Shown here: piece after piece, positions 35,186 to 43,494 of the stretch
Numbering within the stretch: position 1 is the stretch's first letter
Layout: each line of letters begins with the position of its first letter
Source of the DNA: Aquimarina sediminis
Lineage (GTDB): Bacteria; Bacteroidota; Bacteroidia; Flavobacteriales; Flavobacteriaceae
NCBI RefSeq assembly: GCF_002895435.1
Contig: NZ_POYJ01000003.1
Span: 124,001-188,000, forward strand
Length of the DNA: 64,000 bases
Direction: 5' to 3'
Notes under the pieces: model-generated
What the model was told of the DNA's origin: nothing
The model's input: the letters and a program-made list of their open reading frames with translations, nothing else
Databases searched by the model: none
Position numbers and translations under genes: made by a program

Positions 35186-37975
35186 TTAAGATGCCCGTTT
35201 TGATGAAAAAAGTATATTTCTTTTTCTTCTTCTAAGATATATAACACCAGTACTTAGCCCTAAAATTGTAATTACCCCTATCCAATACCAATAATATAGG
35301 TTTGAGGGTATACTAATAGGGTTATTATCCCCTATAAGTATCAAGGATCCCCAGTAAAAAGGGGATAACTCGCTACCGGTATGTGAGTTTATGTAGTTTA
35401 GTTTGGCATTGCGCAAGGCAGATGCTTTAGTTTCTCCATGTTCAATTCCTTTATAGAAATCAATCATTAATTCTTGATTAGATTTATCATTTGTAGACCA
35501 TAGCGAAGAAACAACACTTTTAGTGCCAGAGTAAAAAAAGCCTCTTGCAAGACTCATAATACCTTCACCTTGTTTAAGTTCTCCTACAGAGGTTTTGCAA
35601 GCACTTAGAACAATCATATCTGATTGATTTTTGGTGGCATAAATTTCATTTAGGGATATGTTTTCGTTTTTAAAAGCTATCCAGGGACCAGTAATGTCGC
35701 CTGCACCGGCATGAGTAGAAAGGTGAATTATTTTGTAGTGTTGGATAGTGTCTATAAAATTAGATTTAGTGGCTTCTTCTTTTAATAATTTTTCTCCTGA
35801 AAATATAGTTGATATAGTAGATGTCTCCTGTTCACTATAGGGTAGGTCGCTTAGTTCGGAGGAATCAAATGTTATTGGGGCAAAACCAAGAAATCCATAT
35901 TTTGGATTTCTCTGAATTTGATTATTTTGATCCAGATAAGACATCGAATAAGCATACCTGATCTCTGTATCTTTTATCAAATAACTATGAGATTGATTAG
36001 AGGTGATTAATGCATCAAAAGAAATTTGTTGTAAGGTGTAATCAGGTAGTATAATCAGTTTTTTTTCTTTAATGAGACTATAAACTTCTGATGGTATTAT
36101 TTTTTGAAAAACCCGATTAGAAACCTCATGATATGCATTTAACTGTGTCCGGTTAGAAAACCATTGAGAGGTTTGTTTTTGCATATCAGATATATCCTTG
36201 TGAAGTTGGTTTGTTTTGTTAATTTCAAAAAACATGGATTGATTCATTGTGGTTAGTATTCCATACCCTTGATTTTTGTTAAGAATATATTGTAATACCA
36301 CTTCTTTGTCCGAAATGTATTGGGTGGTAAATTTAGAATACGGGAGTATTACTATTTTCTTTTTACTAGCAGTGTATTCTGGATATATCGGGGATATCGA
36401 ATCTACGAACTTCTCATGATTACGTTTGTTTTGGTATATTTCTTCTTTTATCGATTGTATATTTTTTTGAGATAAGATTTTTGCAGTATTAAGGGTGTTT
36501 TCTGATAAGTGAATTGCTTGTTTTAATTCAAATTCTCGCTGAGCAATTTTTACAGGAAGTTTAGCATTTTCTTTAGCTTGTTCATTAGTGATATCTTCTA
36601 GTAATAGAAGTGCTTTATTTTTTTCCATAAAATAATAAGCTTCTTCTGGTTTATTAAGCAGGTAGCATGTTTCTACTGCTTTCATATATAAAGAGGCTCC
36701 TTGTTCGCGCCAAAAGAGTTTGGATTTATATGCTGTACTTTCAAAACGAATAATATCTACCAATTGATCGGCAACTTTAAATGTTTTTAAAGCCTGTAAT
36801 AGGTGATCTTTATTGTTGTCATAATGGTAATATTGTATCCAACAATTCGCTTTTTGAGTAAGGTGACCTAAGAGATAATATTTGTTAACCGCAACTTTTA
36901 ATTCGGCTGTGGTTATTAAATCGTCAAATTGTACTTGCTTTTTATGTGAAATAGATAGGCTAATCGCTTTTTGATACTCTTTTAGACTTTTGATGAATTT
37001 TTGATTATGGATGTGTAGGTCTCCTAGATTTTCATAGGCGTTAGTGAATTTATGGTTTAGAGAAATAGATTTTTGGATGTAAAGCTGAGCACTATCGAGT
37101 TTTTTTAAATGAAGGAAAGAAACCCCAATACTATTATGAACTCTAGCCAGATTAATAGAGTCATGAGGATGTAGACCATTTAAGACTTTATGAAAGTAAA
37201 TGTTGGCTTTTTGATATTGTTTGGTTTTTAAAAGCCGGTTGCCTTCAATTTGATATAATCTATTCTTGTACTTATGTTTGGTATATTTGCTGAGGTTTGA
37301 AACATTAAGGGTAGAGTCGATTTTTGTTAAATCATCTTTTATGTTATCAGAGTACTTTTTATAACCCATTAAGGAGTATATATCAATACGACCAAGGTAC
37401 CCTTCAATTAGCCTGTTTCTATATAAAGTATCTTTTTTTGCTAGGTAGATAACTTGATTAAAACTGTGTAGTCCTTTGTGGATATCTCCTGTTTTGATGT
37501 ATACTTTACCCAACCCAATATACGATTGTAAAGTTTTTTTTAAGCTTTTATTGATTTTTACAATTTCTGAGTAGCTGTTAATCGCATCAAAAAATCTGTT
37601 ATTCAGGGTATGAAAATAGCCCAAATTGAACAAGGTTTTAAGCAATGAATAAGAGTCTAAGTCAGGTATTTCTTTTTTTATACTAGCAGCATGATTAGTA
37701 TGAAGGATAGCTTTTTTTATGAGATGACCTTGGTTACTTTTTTGGCTATTTAAAAAGTACCATTTTCCATATTCATGATAGCAATCGGCTAATTCTTTTT
37801 TAGATATATTTGAGATGTTTTTTTTTAAAAAAGTATTTGATTGATCTTCTTTTAATTCAAATTCTATATCTGAATTCAGAATTTCTTTAAACCTTTTATA
37901 AGATTCGTTTTGCCCAAATAAAGGAAAAACTGCTAAGATACAACACCAAATAAGTACTCGATAATTCATACCCAA
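35186..37975 (-). CDS. Membrane-anchored periplasmic TPR-CHAT protease
   Basis: This is a 929-residue protein with a Sec signal peptide (1-21, ending LFGQ), tandem TPR repeats (about 60-440, clear at 110-170, 235-345), a coiled segment (465-530) and a C-terminal CHAT caspase-like domain (about 630-885). The catalytic pair is readable: His755 in HLSTHAG and Cys793 in VLSACKTS. A C-terminal membrane helix (894-914) is followed by a basic RRRKR tail, placing the protease in the periplasm. It lies 67 bases after the S8 gene in the same direction, without its own visible promoter, so the two proteases are probably one transcript. The substrate is unknown. Confidence 0.9.
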   Translation of the reverse strand: MGMNYRVLIWCCILAVFPLFGQNESYKRFKEILNSDIEFELKEDQSNTFLKKNISNISKKELADCYHEYGKWYFLNSQKSNQGHLIKKAILHTNHAASIKKEIPDLDSYSLLKTLFNLGYFHTLNNRFFDAINSYSEIVKINKSLKKTLQSYIGLGKVYIKTGDIHKGLHSFNQVIYLAKKDTLYRNRLIEGYLGRIDIYSLMGYKKYSDNIKDDLTKIDSTLNVSNLSKYTKHKYKNRLYQIEGNRLLKTKQYQKANIYFHKVLNGLHPHDSINLARVHNSIGVSFLHLKKLDSAQLYIQKSISLNHKFTNAYENLGDLHIHNQKFIKSLKEYQKAISLSISHKKQVQFDDLITTAELKVAVNKYYLLGHLTQKANCWIQYYHYDNNKDHLLQALKTFKVADQLVDIIRFESTAYKSKLFWREQGASLYMKAVETCYLLNKPEEAYYFMEKNKALLLLEDITNEQAKENAKLPVKIAQREFELKQAIHLSENTLNTAKILSQKNIQSIKEEIYQNKRNHEKFVDSISPIYPEYTASKKKIVILPYSKFTTQYISDKEVVLQYILNKNQGYGILTTMNQSMFFEINKTNQLHKDISDMQKQTSQWFSNRTQLNAYHEVSNRVFQKIIPSEVYSLIKEKKLIILPDYTLQQISFDALITSNQSHSYLIKDTEIRYAYSMSYLDQNNQIQRNPKYGFLGFAPITFDSSELSDLPYSEQETSTISTIFSGEKLLKEEATKSNFIDTIQHYKIIHLSTHAGAGDITGPWIAFKNENISLNEIYATKNQSDMIVLSACKTSVGELKQGEGIMSLARGFFYSGTKSVVSSLWSTNDKSNQELMIDFYKGIEHGETKASALRNAKLNYINSHTGSELSPFYWGSLILIGDNNPISIPSNLYYWYWIGVITILGLSTGVIYLRRRKRNILFSSKRAS

Positions 37976-38042
37976 AAATAGGAATTATCGAGTACTTGAT
38001 AATGTTTTGTGAAAAAAGTCTTTTCTGATCTTTTTAGAAAGG

Positions 38043-39425
38043 TTATTGCGGATTAGAAGGGTTGTTGTAGTGCACTGGTATTGGGTTGCTAGAATTAATA
38101 ATGTTTCTTACAATAACTTTTCCCTCGTCAATGAAGCCATTGAGTCCTAATTGTTTATATCCTGAGTCTAATGTTCTCTTTTTTACAGCTAGAGGAGTTC
38201 CGTTGGTCTCATTAAATAGTTGTGCTGCTCTTGCTGTAACTTCTGCATTAGCAAATGAAGTGCCTTCGGCAAATACTACTATAGGGTCATTTAAGTTTCT
38301 TGGATATGTTGTTAATTTTACTTCATGATCGTCAAAAGGAGCCAGAGCATCAATGTTTAATTTTCCGTAGTTGGAACCTTCTGCGCGAGACAACCCGCTA
38401 ACATAAGGACTTCCATGTATAGGTGCACCAAAAAAATCTTTTATGGTGTATCCTCCAACAGTTAACACATTTGCAGAGTTATATCCCGATGGGTAATGTT
38501 CATTTCCAGGAATATCGGTATCGATTCCCAGATTCCCAGCTGATGCTAATATGAGCAAGCGATCACTCGCATCATCAATAATGTTTTTGAAAATATTCTG
38601 CTCGGTTAACTTATAAAAGCCAAAACTGGTATTTACAATAAAATTATCTTGTTTTTTGGCAATATGGTTGATCCCACAAACGCTAGCCCAATATGATCCA
38701 CGACCATTGTGATCAAAAGCTTTGACAGGCATGATCTCATAGGGAATATTGTATCTGTCTAATTGGTTTGTAATGATTTTGGTAACAATAGTACCGTGAC
38801 CATTATCATCTCTAGGGTCATTATCATGGTTCACAAAGTCCCAACCTGAGATTTCATTGGAGCATCCACTTGTATTACTGCTATTGTATAAAAAAGGTTC
38901 TGGAAAGAAATCATAATCTATTCCCGTATCCAGAATTGCAATGTTTACAGCATCATCATTATTCATAGCTACCGTTTTTTCAATTAGCGTAGAAGTTTGA
39001 TTTCCTGAGATGGGATCATTTTTGATCTGAAAATAAAAGTTTAGATTCGCTTCTACACCTCCTTTAGGTTCATCACCTTTTAGGTTCATGATCGTTTCTT
39101 CGATTTTGACAAACTTAGAGTTTGTTAAATTCACAGTCCATAGTTCTAAATTGTCATTGTCGCAGTCACAAGTTTTTCTATCTGTGATTTTGAATTTGTA
39201 ATCAGTTTCAAATTGATTTACAATGAACAGTTTGTCTTCTTCGCTTAAGTTTTTCCTATTATATTGAATTACAATTTCATTTTTAATGATTTCGTGAGTA
39301 GGAACAGAACTTGTGTTTTTTTCAATACTTTGATTAGTATCCTTTTCTGTAAAATCCCCTTCGTCTGTAGAGCACCCCCATAATGTTAACAAACATATTC
39401 CTATTAATACCTTACTTGTTTTCAT
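38043..39425 (-). CDS. S8 subtilisin-like serine protease, lipoprotein
   Basis: This 460-residue protein has a lipoprotein signal with LWGC18. Residues about 50-130 look like an inhibitor prodomain (VIQYNRKNLSEEDKLFIV...). The catalytic triad is Asp166 (ILDTGID), His210 (DDNGHGT) and Ser390 (FAEGTSFA); the oxyanion Asn298 lies in ASAGNLG. A Cys pair in KTCDCD may form a disulfide. There is no T9SS tail, so it stays lipid-anchored. Upstream is an ECF-type promoter shared with the next gene over, and downstream the CHAT protease. Confidence 0.92.
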   Translation of the reverse strand: MKTSKVLIGICLLTLWGCSTDEGDFTEKDTNQSIEKNTSSVPTHEIIKNEIVIQYNRKNLSEEDKLFIVNQFETDYKFKITDRKTCDCDNDNLELWTVNLTNSKFVKIEETIMNLKGDEPKGGVEANLNFYFQIKNDPISGNQTSTLIEKTVAMNNDDAVNIAILDTGIDYDFFPEPFLYNSSNTSGCSNEISGWDFVNHDNDPRDDNGHGTIVTKIITNQLDRYNIPYEIMPVKAFDHNGRGSYWASVCGINHIAKKQDNFIVNTSFGFYKLTEQNIFKNIIDDASDRLLILASAGNLGIDTDIPGNEHYPSGYNSANVLTVGGYTIKDFFGAPIHGSPYVSGLSRAEGSNYGKLNIDALAPFDDHEVKLTTYPRNLNDPIVVFAEGTSFANAEVTARAAQLFNETNGTPLAVKKRTLDSGYKQLGLNGFIDEGKVIVRNIINSSNPIPVHYNNPSNPQ

Positions 39426-39442
39426 AGTTTTAAAATTTTTAA

Positions 39443-39482
39443 AACATCAAAGCGTATTATTTCTTCCCCAAGAGCTATGATG
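39443..39482 (-). promoter_or_regulatory. Conserved 5'UTR hairpin upstream of the S8 gene
   Basis: The words ACATCAAAGC and GCTATGATGT form a 10-bp stem with one mismatch between promoter and start codon. The equivalent leader of the T9SS gene has the same word ACATCAAAGCGTATT and a stem of its own. Confidence 0.5.
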
Positions 39483-39508
39483 TTTATGGTTTATAAATAT
39501 CTACCAAC

Positions 39509-39537
39509 AGGAGCACAAAATAAATAAAATGTTACCC
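39509..39537 (-). promoter_or_regulatory. Predicted ECF promoter for the S8-CHAT operon
   Basis: On the minus strand GGGTAAC (39531-39537), 17 bases, CTCCT (39509-39513). The surrounding 50 bases are nearly identical to those at 41779-41807, which argues for one shared regulator. It lies 84 bases before the ATG. Confidence 0.7.
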
Positions 39538-39574
39538 CATATAACATCGTTATTTTTGTTTTTTTTTTGATTTG

Positions 39575-39611
39575 AAGAGGTCGTCTAAGGTGTTTTTTTA
39601 GATGACCTCTT
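39575..39611. repeat. Inverted repeat between the T9SS and S8 genes
   Basis: 14-bp arms (39575-39588 and 39598-39611) pair except for one G-T position. The flanks give no T-tract on the minus strand, so it may not be a simple terminator for the T9SS gene that ends at 39663. Confidence 0.4.
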
Positions 39612-39662
39612 GATGGATAATTTTAAAACAGGGTTCTCATACCTTGTTTTTCTCTATATGTT

Positions 39663-41702
39663 TTATTTTTTTATAAATCTCTTAAAATACGTTTTGGTAG
39701 CTGTGTTGATCTTAAGAATGTAGTTTCCTGAGGTTAGATCAGATACATCTATGACATTTTCTCTATACTTTTTTTCTAAAATACGTTTTCCTGAAAGATC
39801 TAAGACAGAATATGAGGTAATTTCTATGTTTTCCACCTTTAAATTTAATACCCTATTTGTAGGATTAGGAAAAATTTTTATTTCATTTTGATTGGATAAG
39901 GTGGGTTCTGTGTTTTTTTGCTTTGAAACTTCAGAGATAAAGTTTTCTGGGCAAGGTAAGTTGTTTGGTTTTATACCATATTTTCTAGCTTCTTTCCATG
40001 GTGAACAATCATTCAGATACATGCCATGTTTTACGTAATAGAATTTTCCCCATTGCAATTGATAATTAAAAGTAATAGGATTAGTGTTGTACACATAAGG
40101 AGCAGGTTGCTGCCACCAGTATATGGTATCTCTAATAATTTCGGTACTCGTTCCCGGGAAATACTCTATTAGGTACCAGTCAGAATTTGGATTTGCCCCT
40201 GTGGGTTGATTAACTCCCCTAACCATTAATGTACTACTGCATACTTCATAAGTAAACGAAGGATCTAGTACAGGAGGTGTTGCTGATCCCCAGGCTAGGT
40301 TAAACGCGTTTGTATGACCTACAACAGATAAAGGGACTGTAGTGTTTGAATCTGGATCAAAATCATTGCCGATATTACTATACAGTCCTCCAGTTGCGTA
40401 AATTTGATTACAAGTGCCAACAACTATTCCACCTACATCTCCTTCTCCTCCTTTGTGAATCCAGTCTAGATTTCCGTTTGCTGTAGCATGTCGACTAATA
40501 AACAATCCACCGGTAGAAGTTATTCCTCCAGTAAGAACACCATTCTGATTGTCTATTGCTATAGTTTCTGCGCGATCATATGCAGTTGTAGTACTACCAA
40601 CTATACGTTGAAACCATCTGAAATTCCCCAAAGTTGTTAGAGAAACAATGTAAGTGTCTTTGTGACCTTGATTTGAAGCTGTAAAATTTGTCGTACCAGG
40701 GTCAAAATCTATAGTAGTGTTAAAATTTCCTGTTACATAGACATTTCGATTACCGTCTATGGCGATAGCTATGCCAGTGGCACCACGATATTTTTCTTCA
40801 GTATGTCTATTGATCCCTTTAGCCCAAATCACGTTTCCGGCATTATTGATTTTTAATATAAATGCATTCGAACCTTCACCAGATGGCGCTGTTAGTAAAT
40901 TATTGATTGTACTCGCAGAGGAAGATCGATAATCTAATTTTTTAAAGTAAGTTCCGGTTATGTATACATTACCCAGGTCATCTCCAGCAACACCATTACC
41001 ACTTTCATTGCGGTAGCTGCCATATGTTCTTACCCAAATATCATTTCCTGTAACTGGATCCAGTTTGTATAAAAAGGAGTCTTTTGTTATTGAAGAAGAT
41101 AGTTGAGTAGTTTCATAGGTACCTGTGATGTACAACTCATTAGTTTTTTTGTTGTAGAATATGTCGTTTCCTTCATCATATCCGGAAAGTCCAAAATTTC
41201 TAGCCCATAATACATTTCCATTAGGGTCCAATTTTAGGACATAAGCATCTGATGAACCATTTGAAGTAATAGTAACATTTGAACTAAATGGTAATTTTGC
41301 AGAAAATGTTCCTACAACATATATATTGTCGTTATTATCTGTCGCTACTGCATTACCAAAATTAGTACTATTATTACTGTAATACCTGTGCCAAATATAA
41401 TTTCCTCCAGCATCTAACTTTTGTATATAAATATTAGCCGAATTATCTCCGTTAGAAGGGATTTGATTTGTTGGACTAGGATCGAAATCAAAATTTCCTA
41501 ATGAAAACCCTGTAGAAATTATATTTCCTTGAGTATCCATATTGATTCCTTCACCATAACTTACTCCTTGACCACCAAATGTTATTTCGTTTATAGAATG
41601 TGCCCAACGATAATCAGGCTGTGCGATAGACTCGATTACAAAGCACAATGAAATAATCGCGCATAACAACCATTGTTTTTGTAAAGAATATTTTTTTTTC
41701 AT
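39663..41702 (-). CDS. T9SS-exported beta-propeller protein (SBBP repeats)
   Basis: This is a 679-residue secreted protein with a signal peptide (1-28, ending ESIAQ). Residues about 60-470 are repeats of the SBBP type (e.g. GNAVATDNNDNIYVVGTF and GVAGDDLGNVYITGTY), which form a beta-propeller. The C-terminal 75 residues are a type A T9SS sorting domain: KIFPNPTNRVLNL, YSVLDLSGKRIL and YILKINTATKTYFKRF. The protein is carried across the outer membrane by the type IX machine and anchored or released. An ECF-type promoter shared with the S8 gene lies 77 bases upstream. Confidence 0.93.
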   Translation of the reverse strand: MKKKYSLQKQWLLCAIISLCFVIESIAQPDYRWAHSINEITFGGQGVSYGEGINMDTQGNIISTGFSLGNFDFDPSPTNQIPSNGDNSANIYIQKLDAGGNYIWHRYYSNNSTNFGNAVATDNNDNIYVVGTFSAKLPFSSNVTITSNGSSDAYVLKLDPNGNVLWARNFGLSGYDEGNDIFYNKKTNELYITGTYETTQLSSSITKDSFLYKLDPVTGNDIWVRTYGSYRNESGNGVAGDDLGNVYITGTYFKKLDYRSSSASTINNLLTAPSGEGSNAFILKINNAGNVIWAKGINRHTEEKYRGATGIAIAIDGNRNVYVTGNFNTTIDFDPGTTNFTASNQGHKDTYIVSLTTLGNFRWFQRIVGSTTTAYDRAETIAIDNQNGVLTGGITSTGGLFISRHATANGNLDWIHKGGEGDVGGIVVGTCNQIYATGGLYSNIGNDFDPDSNTTVPLSVVGHTNAFNLAWGSATPPVLDPSFTYEVCSSTLMVRGVNQPTGANPNSDWYLIEYFPGTSTEIIRDTIYWWQQPAPYVYNTNPITFNYQLQWGKFYYVKHGMYLNDCSPWKEARKYGIKPNNLPCPENFISEVSKQKNTEPTLSNQNEIKIFPNPTNRVLNLKVENIEITSYSVLDLSGKRILEKKYRENVIDVSDLTSGNYILKINTATKTYFKRFIKK

Positions 41703-41720
41703 GGGTTTAAATTTTTTGAT

Positions 41721-41752
41721 ACATCAAAGCGTATTTTTTTAGGCTTTGATAC
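41721..41752 (-). promoter_or_regulatory. Conserved 5'UTR hairpin upstream of the T9SS gene
   Basis: ATCAAAGC and GCTTTGAT form a perfect 8-bp stem in the leader, just before the start codon. The S8 leader has the same left word and a partly compensating right arm. Confidence 0.5.
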
Positions 41753-41778
41753 ACCTTGGTTTATAAATATTTACCAAC

Positions 41779-41807
41779 AGGAGCAAAAAACAAATAAAAT
41801 GTTACCC
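41779..41807 (-). promoter_or_regulatory. Predicted ECF promoter for the T9SS gene
   Basis: On the minus strand GGGTAAC (41801-41807), 17 bases, CTCCT (41779-41783). The motif and its flanks match the S8 promoter over about 50 bases with only a few differences. Confidence 0.7.
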
Positions 41808-42051
41808 TACTTTTCGATATAAATATTTGACCTGTAAAGTTTAGGTAAACTGAAAATCAGATACCAGCTACTAGTGTTCATGTTTATAATGCCTCATTAA
41901 TTGTTAGGGATGTATGTAGATTGTTGAAGCGAAGAAAACAAATATTAGAGGGAGGTTATAGAAATAATAATTTTGAGAAATGAAAGAGTAGTGTCACTTT
42001 CGTTTTTAAAAAGTGAGGGTTTTTCCCCCTGTGCAAGTCTGAAAAATTAGC

Positions 42052-42059
42052 TAGTTTTG
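42052..42059 (+). promoter_or_regulatory. Bacteroidetes -7 box (TAGTTTTG) for the ECF sigma gene
   Basis: TAGTTTTG matches TAnnTTTG, 46 bases before the ATG at 42106. The sigma gene thus seems to be read by the housekeeping sigma, while its targets use GGGTAAC-N17-CTCC. Confidence 0.4.
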
Positions 42060-42105
42060 TATCATCGATCATCTTTGTAATCTAAAATTCCAACTTTAAT
42101 ACTAC

Positions 42106-42678
42106 ATGACTGACCAAAAGTACGACGATTACTTATTACAGAGCCTTGTAACTGGTGATGAATCTGGAATTAGAGAGATTTATAAAAAGATATACCCAAA
42201 GGTTTTTAAATATGTTTGTAAACATGATGGGACAGAGGATGATGCAAAGGATGTAATGCAAAAAGCATTATTACAATTATCAGTTAGAGCGCAAGTAAAA
42301 GAGTTTTCTATAACATCTAGTTTTGAAGGTTATTTTTTTACTACATGCAAAAATGTGTGGAGACGTGAAGTAAAAATGTCAAAATCAAGGGTAACAAATG
42401 ATGCTGTTATTGATCTTATTCATGAAGAAAAAGAAATAGCACTTGCGGCATTTGAGCAAGAAAAATGGGAACTTTTTCAGGAAAAACTTCAGGAGATATC
42501 TGAAAACTGTAGAAAAGTATTGAAGTTTTTTTTCAATAAAATACCATATGCCAAAATAGCTGATGAAATGGATTATGCCACTGAAAATACGGTGCGTCAA
42601 CGTATTTTTAAATGCAAAAAGAAGCTTAAAGAAGCTATACAGTCGGATTCTCGTTATAATGAATTAAAGGAGTTATGA
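42106..42678 (+). CDS. ECF sigma-70 factor
   Basis: This 190-residue protein has region 2 (about 20-90, with FKYVCKHDGTEDDAKDVMQKALL) and region 4 (about 125-180, with LKFFFNKIPYAKIADEMDYATENTVRQRIFKCKKKL), the latter binding the -35 element. This is the extracytoplasmic-function layout. It overlaps the membrane TPR gene by four bases (ATGA), the usual coupling of sigma and anti-sigma. It is divergent to the T9SS gene, and three GGGTAAC-N17-CTCC promoters nearby are the likely targets. Confidence 0.9.
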   Translation: MTDQKYDDYLLQSLVTGDESGIREIYKKIYPKVFKYVCKHDGTEDDAKDVMQKALLQLSVRAQVKEFSITSSFEGYFFTTCKNVWRREVKMSKSRVTNDAVIDLIHEEKEIALAAFEQEKWELFQEKLQEISENCRKVLKFFFNKIPYAKIADEMDYATENTVRQRIFKCKKKLKEAIQSDSRYNELKEL

Positions 42679-43484
42679 ATAATCAAGAGAAAGAAATTGA
42701 AGCCTACCTAAGAGGAGAAATGAGAGGTGAGGAGTTACGGGCTTTTGAGAAAGAAATAGCAACAGATTCGGTATTGGCAAGAGAAATAGCACTATATCGA
42801 GAGATGAATGTCTTATATGATGATGCAGATTGGGAAATTACTGATTCTAATATTGAAAATAGAAAGGTGAATGAATACGAAACTTTTCTAAAAAGTGAAA
42901 AGGGGAGGTCTATTGCAAATAGTATTCAGAATGTAGAAGATGAATATTTTGATAGTAAACCTTCTAACCAAATGAGGAGGTTTATTGTATATGTCGGATC
43001 TATTGCAGCTATTTTAGTAATAGGATTGTTTGTAGTATTTCAATTAAATAAAAATTTTGAAAGCGAAAATTTGTATGCTGAGTACAAAAATTGGAGTGAT
43101 TTGCCTTCATTGACCTTAAGGAATTCTAATACTGATCTAGCAGAGGCAGAAAAATTATTTAAGCAAGAAAAATATAAGGAAGCATTAGACTTGTTTTTGA
43201 AATATCAATCAGAAGATAAGGTCAGTAGTGTAAACTCGCAGGTTGTACTATATATAGGTATCTCTCAGTTAGAACTTGATAAAAATGAAGATGCTTTGCA
43301 AAGTTTTAGAGCGTTGCTGCATAGCGATTCTCTGGACGCTACTAAGGCGTATTGGTACATTTCATTAGCCTACCTAAAAATGAATCAAGTAGATGATGCA
43401 AAAGAGCAATTGCAGGAACTTATAAAAGACCCTGGAAACTATAAATACGAAACAGCAAAAAAAATACTCAAAAAATTAAAATGA
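42675..43484 (+). CDS. Membrane TPR protein, probable anti-sigma factor
   Basis: This 269-residue protein has a cytosolic N-terminus (1-100) with the pattern EIEAYLRGEMRGEELRAFEKEIATD, as found in Bacteroidetes anti-sigma proteins, one membrane helix (102-123) and periplasmic TPR repeats (about 140-269, e.g. AEKLFKQEKYKEALDLFLKY). Cytosolic sigma-binding plus periplasmic sensing is a known design for anti-sigma factors. No zinc-binding HxxxCxxC is present. Coupled to the sigma gene by a four-base overlap. The anti-sigma role is inferred from context and layout. Confidence 0.75.
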   Translation: MNNQEKEIEAYLRGEMRGEELRAFEKEIATDSVLAREIALYREMNVLYDDADWEITDSNIENRKVNEYETFLKSEKGRSIANSIQNVEDEYFDSKPSNQMRRFIVYVGSIAAILVIGLFVVFQLNKNFESENLYAEYKNWSDLPSLTLRNSNTDLAEAEKLFKQEKYKEALDLFLKYQSEDKVSSVNSQVVLYIGISQLELDKNEDALQSFRALLHSDSLDATKAYWYISLAYLKMNQVDDAKEQLQELIKDPGNYKYETAKKILKKLK

Positions 43485-43494
43485 TACCTGAGTT

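Larger units (their letters stand above)
41703..42105. other. 403-base divergent intergenic region with paired regulatory elements
   Basis: The region holds, leftward, a 5'UTR hairpin (about 41721-41752) and an ECF-type promoter (41779-41807) for the T9SS gene, and, rightward, a -7 box TAGTTTTG (42052-42059) for the sigma gene. No small gene is visible in it. Confidence 0.6.

Noticed and set aside
39575..39611. Inverted repeat as a terminator for the T9SS gene
   Set aside because: The stem is good, but on the minus strand it is followed by A-rich rather than T-rich sequence, so I list it only as a repeat.
42389..42414. GGGTAAC word on the plus strand inside the sigma gene
   Set aside because: No CTCC(T/C) follows at 17 bases, and it lies inside the coding sequence; so it is not counted as a fourth promoter.
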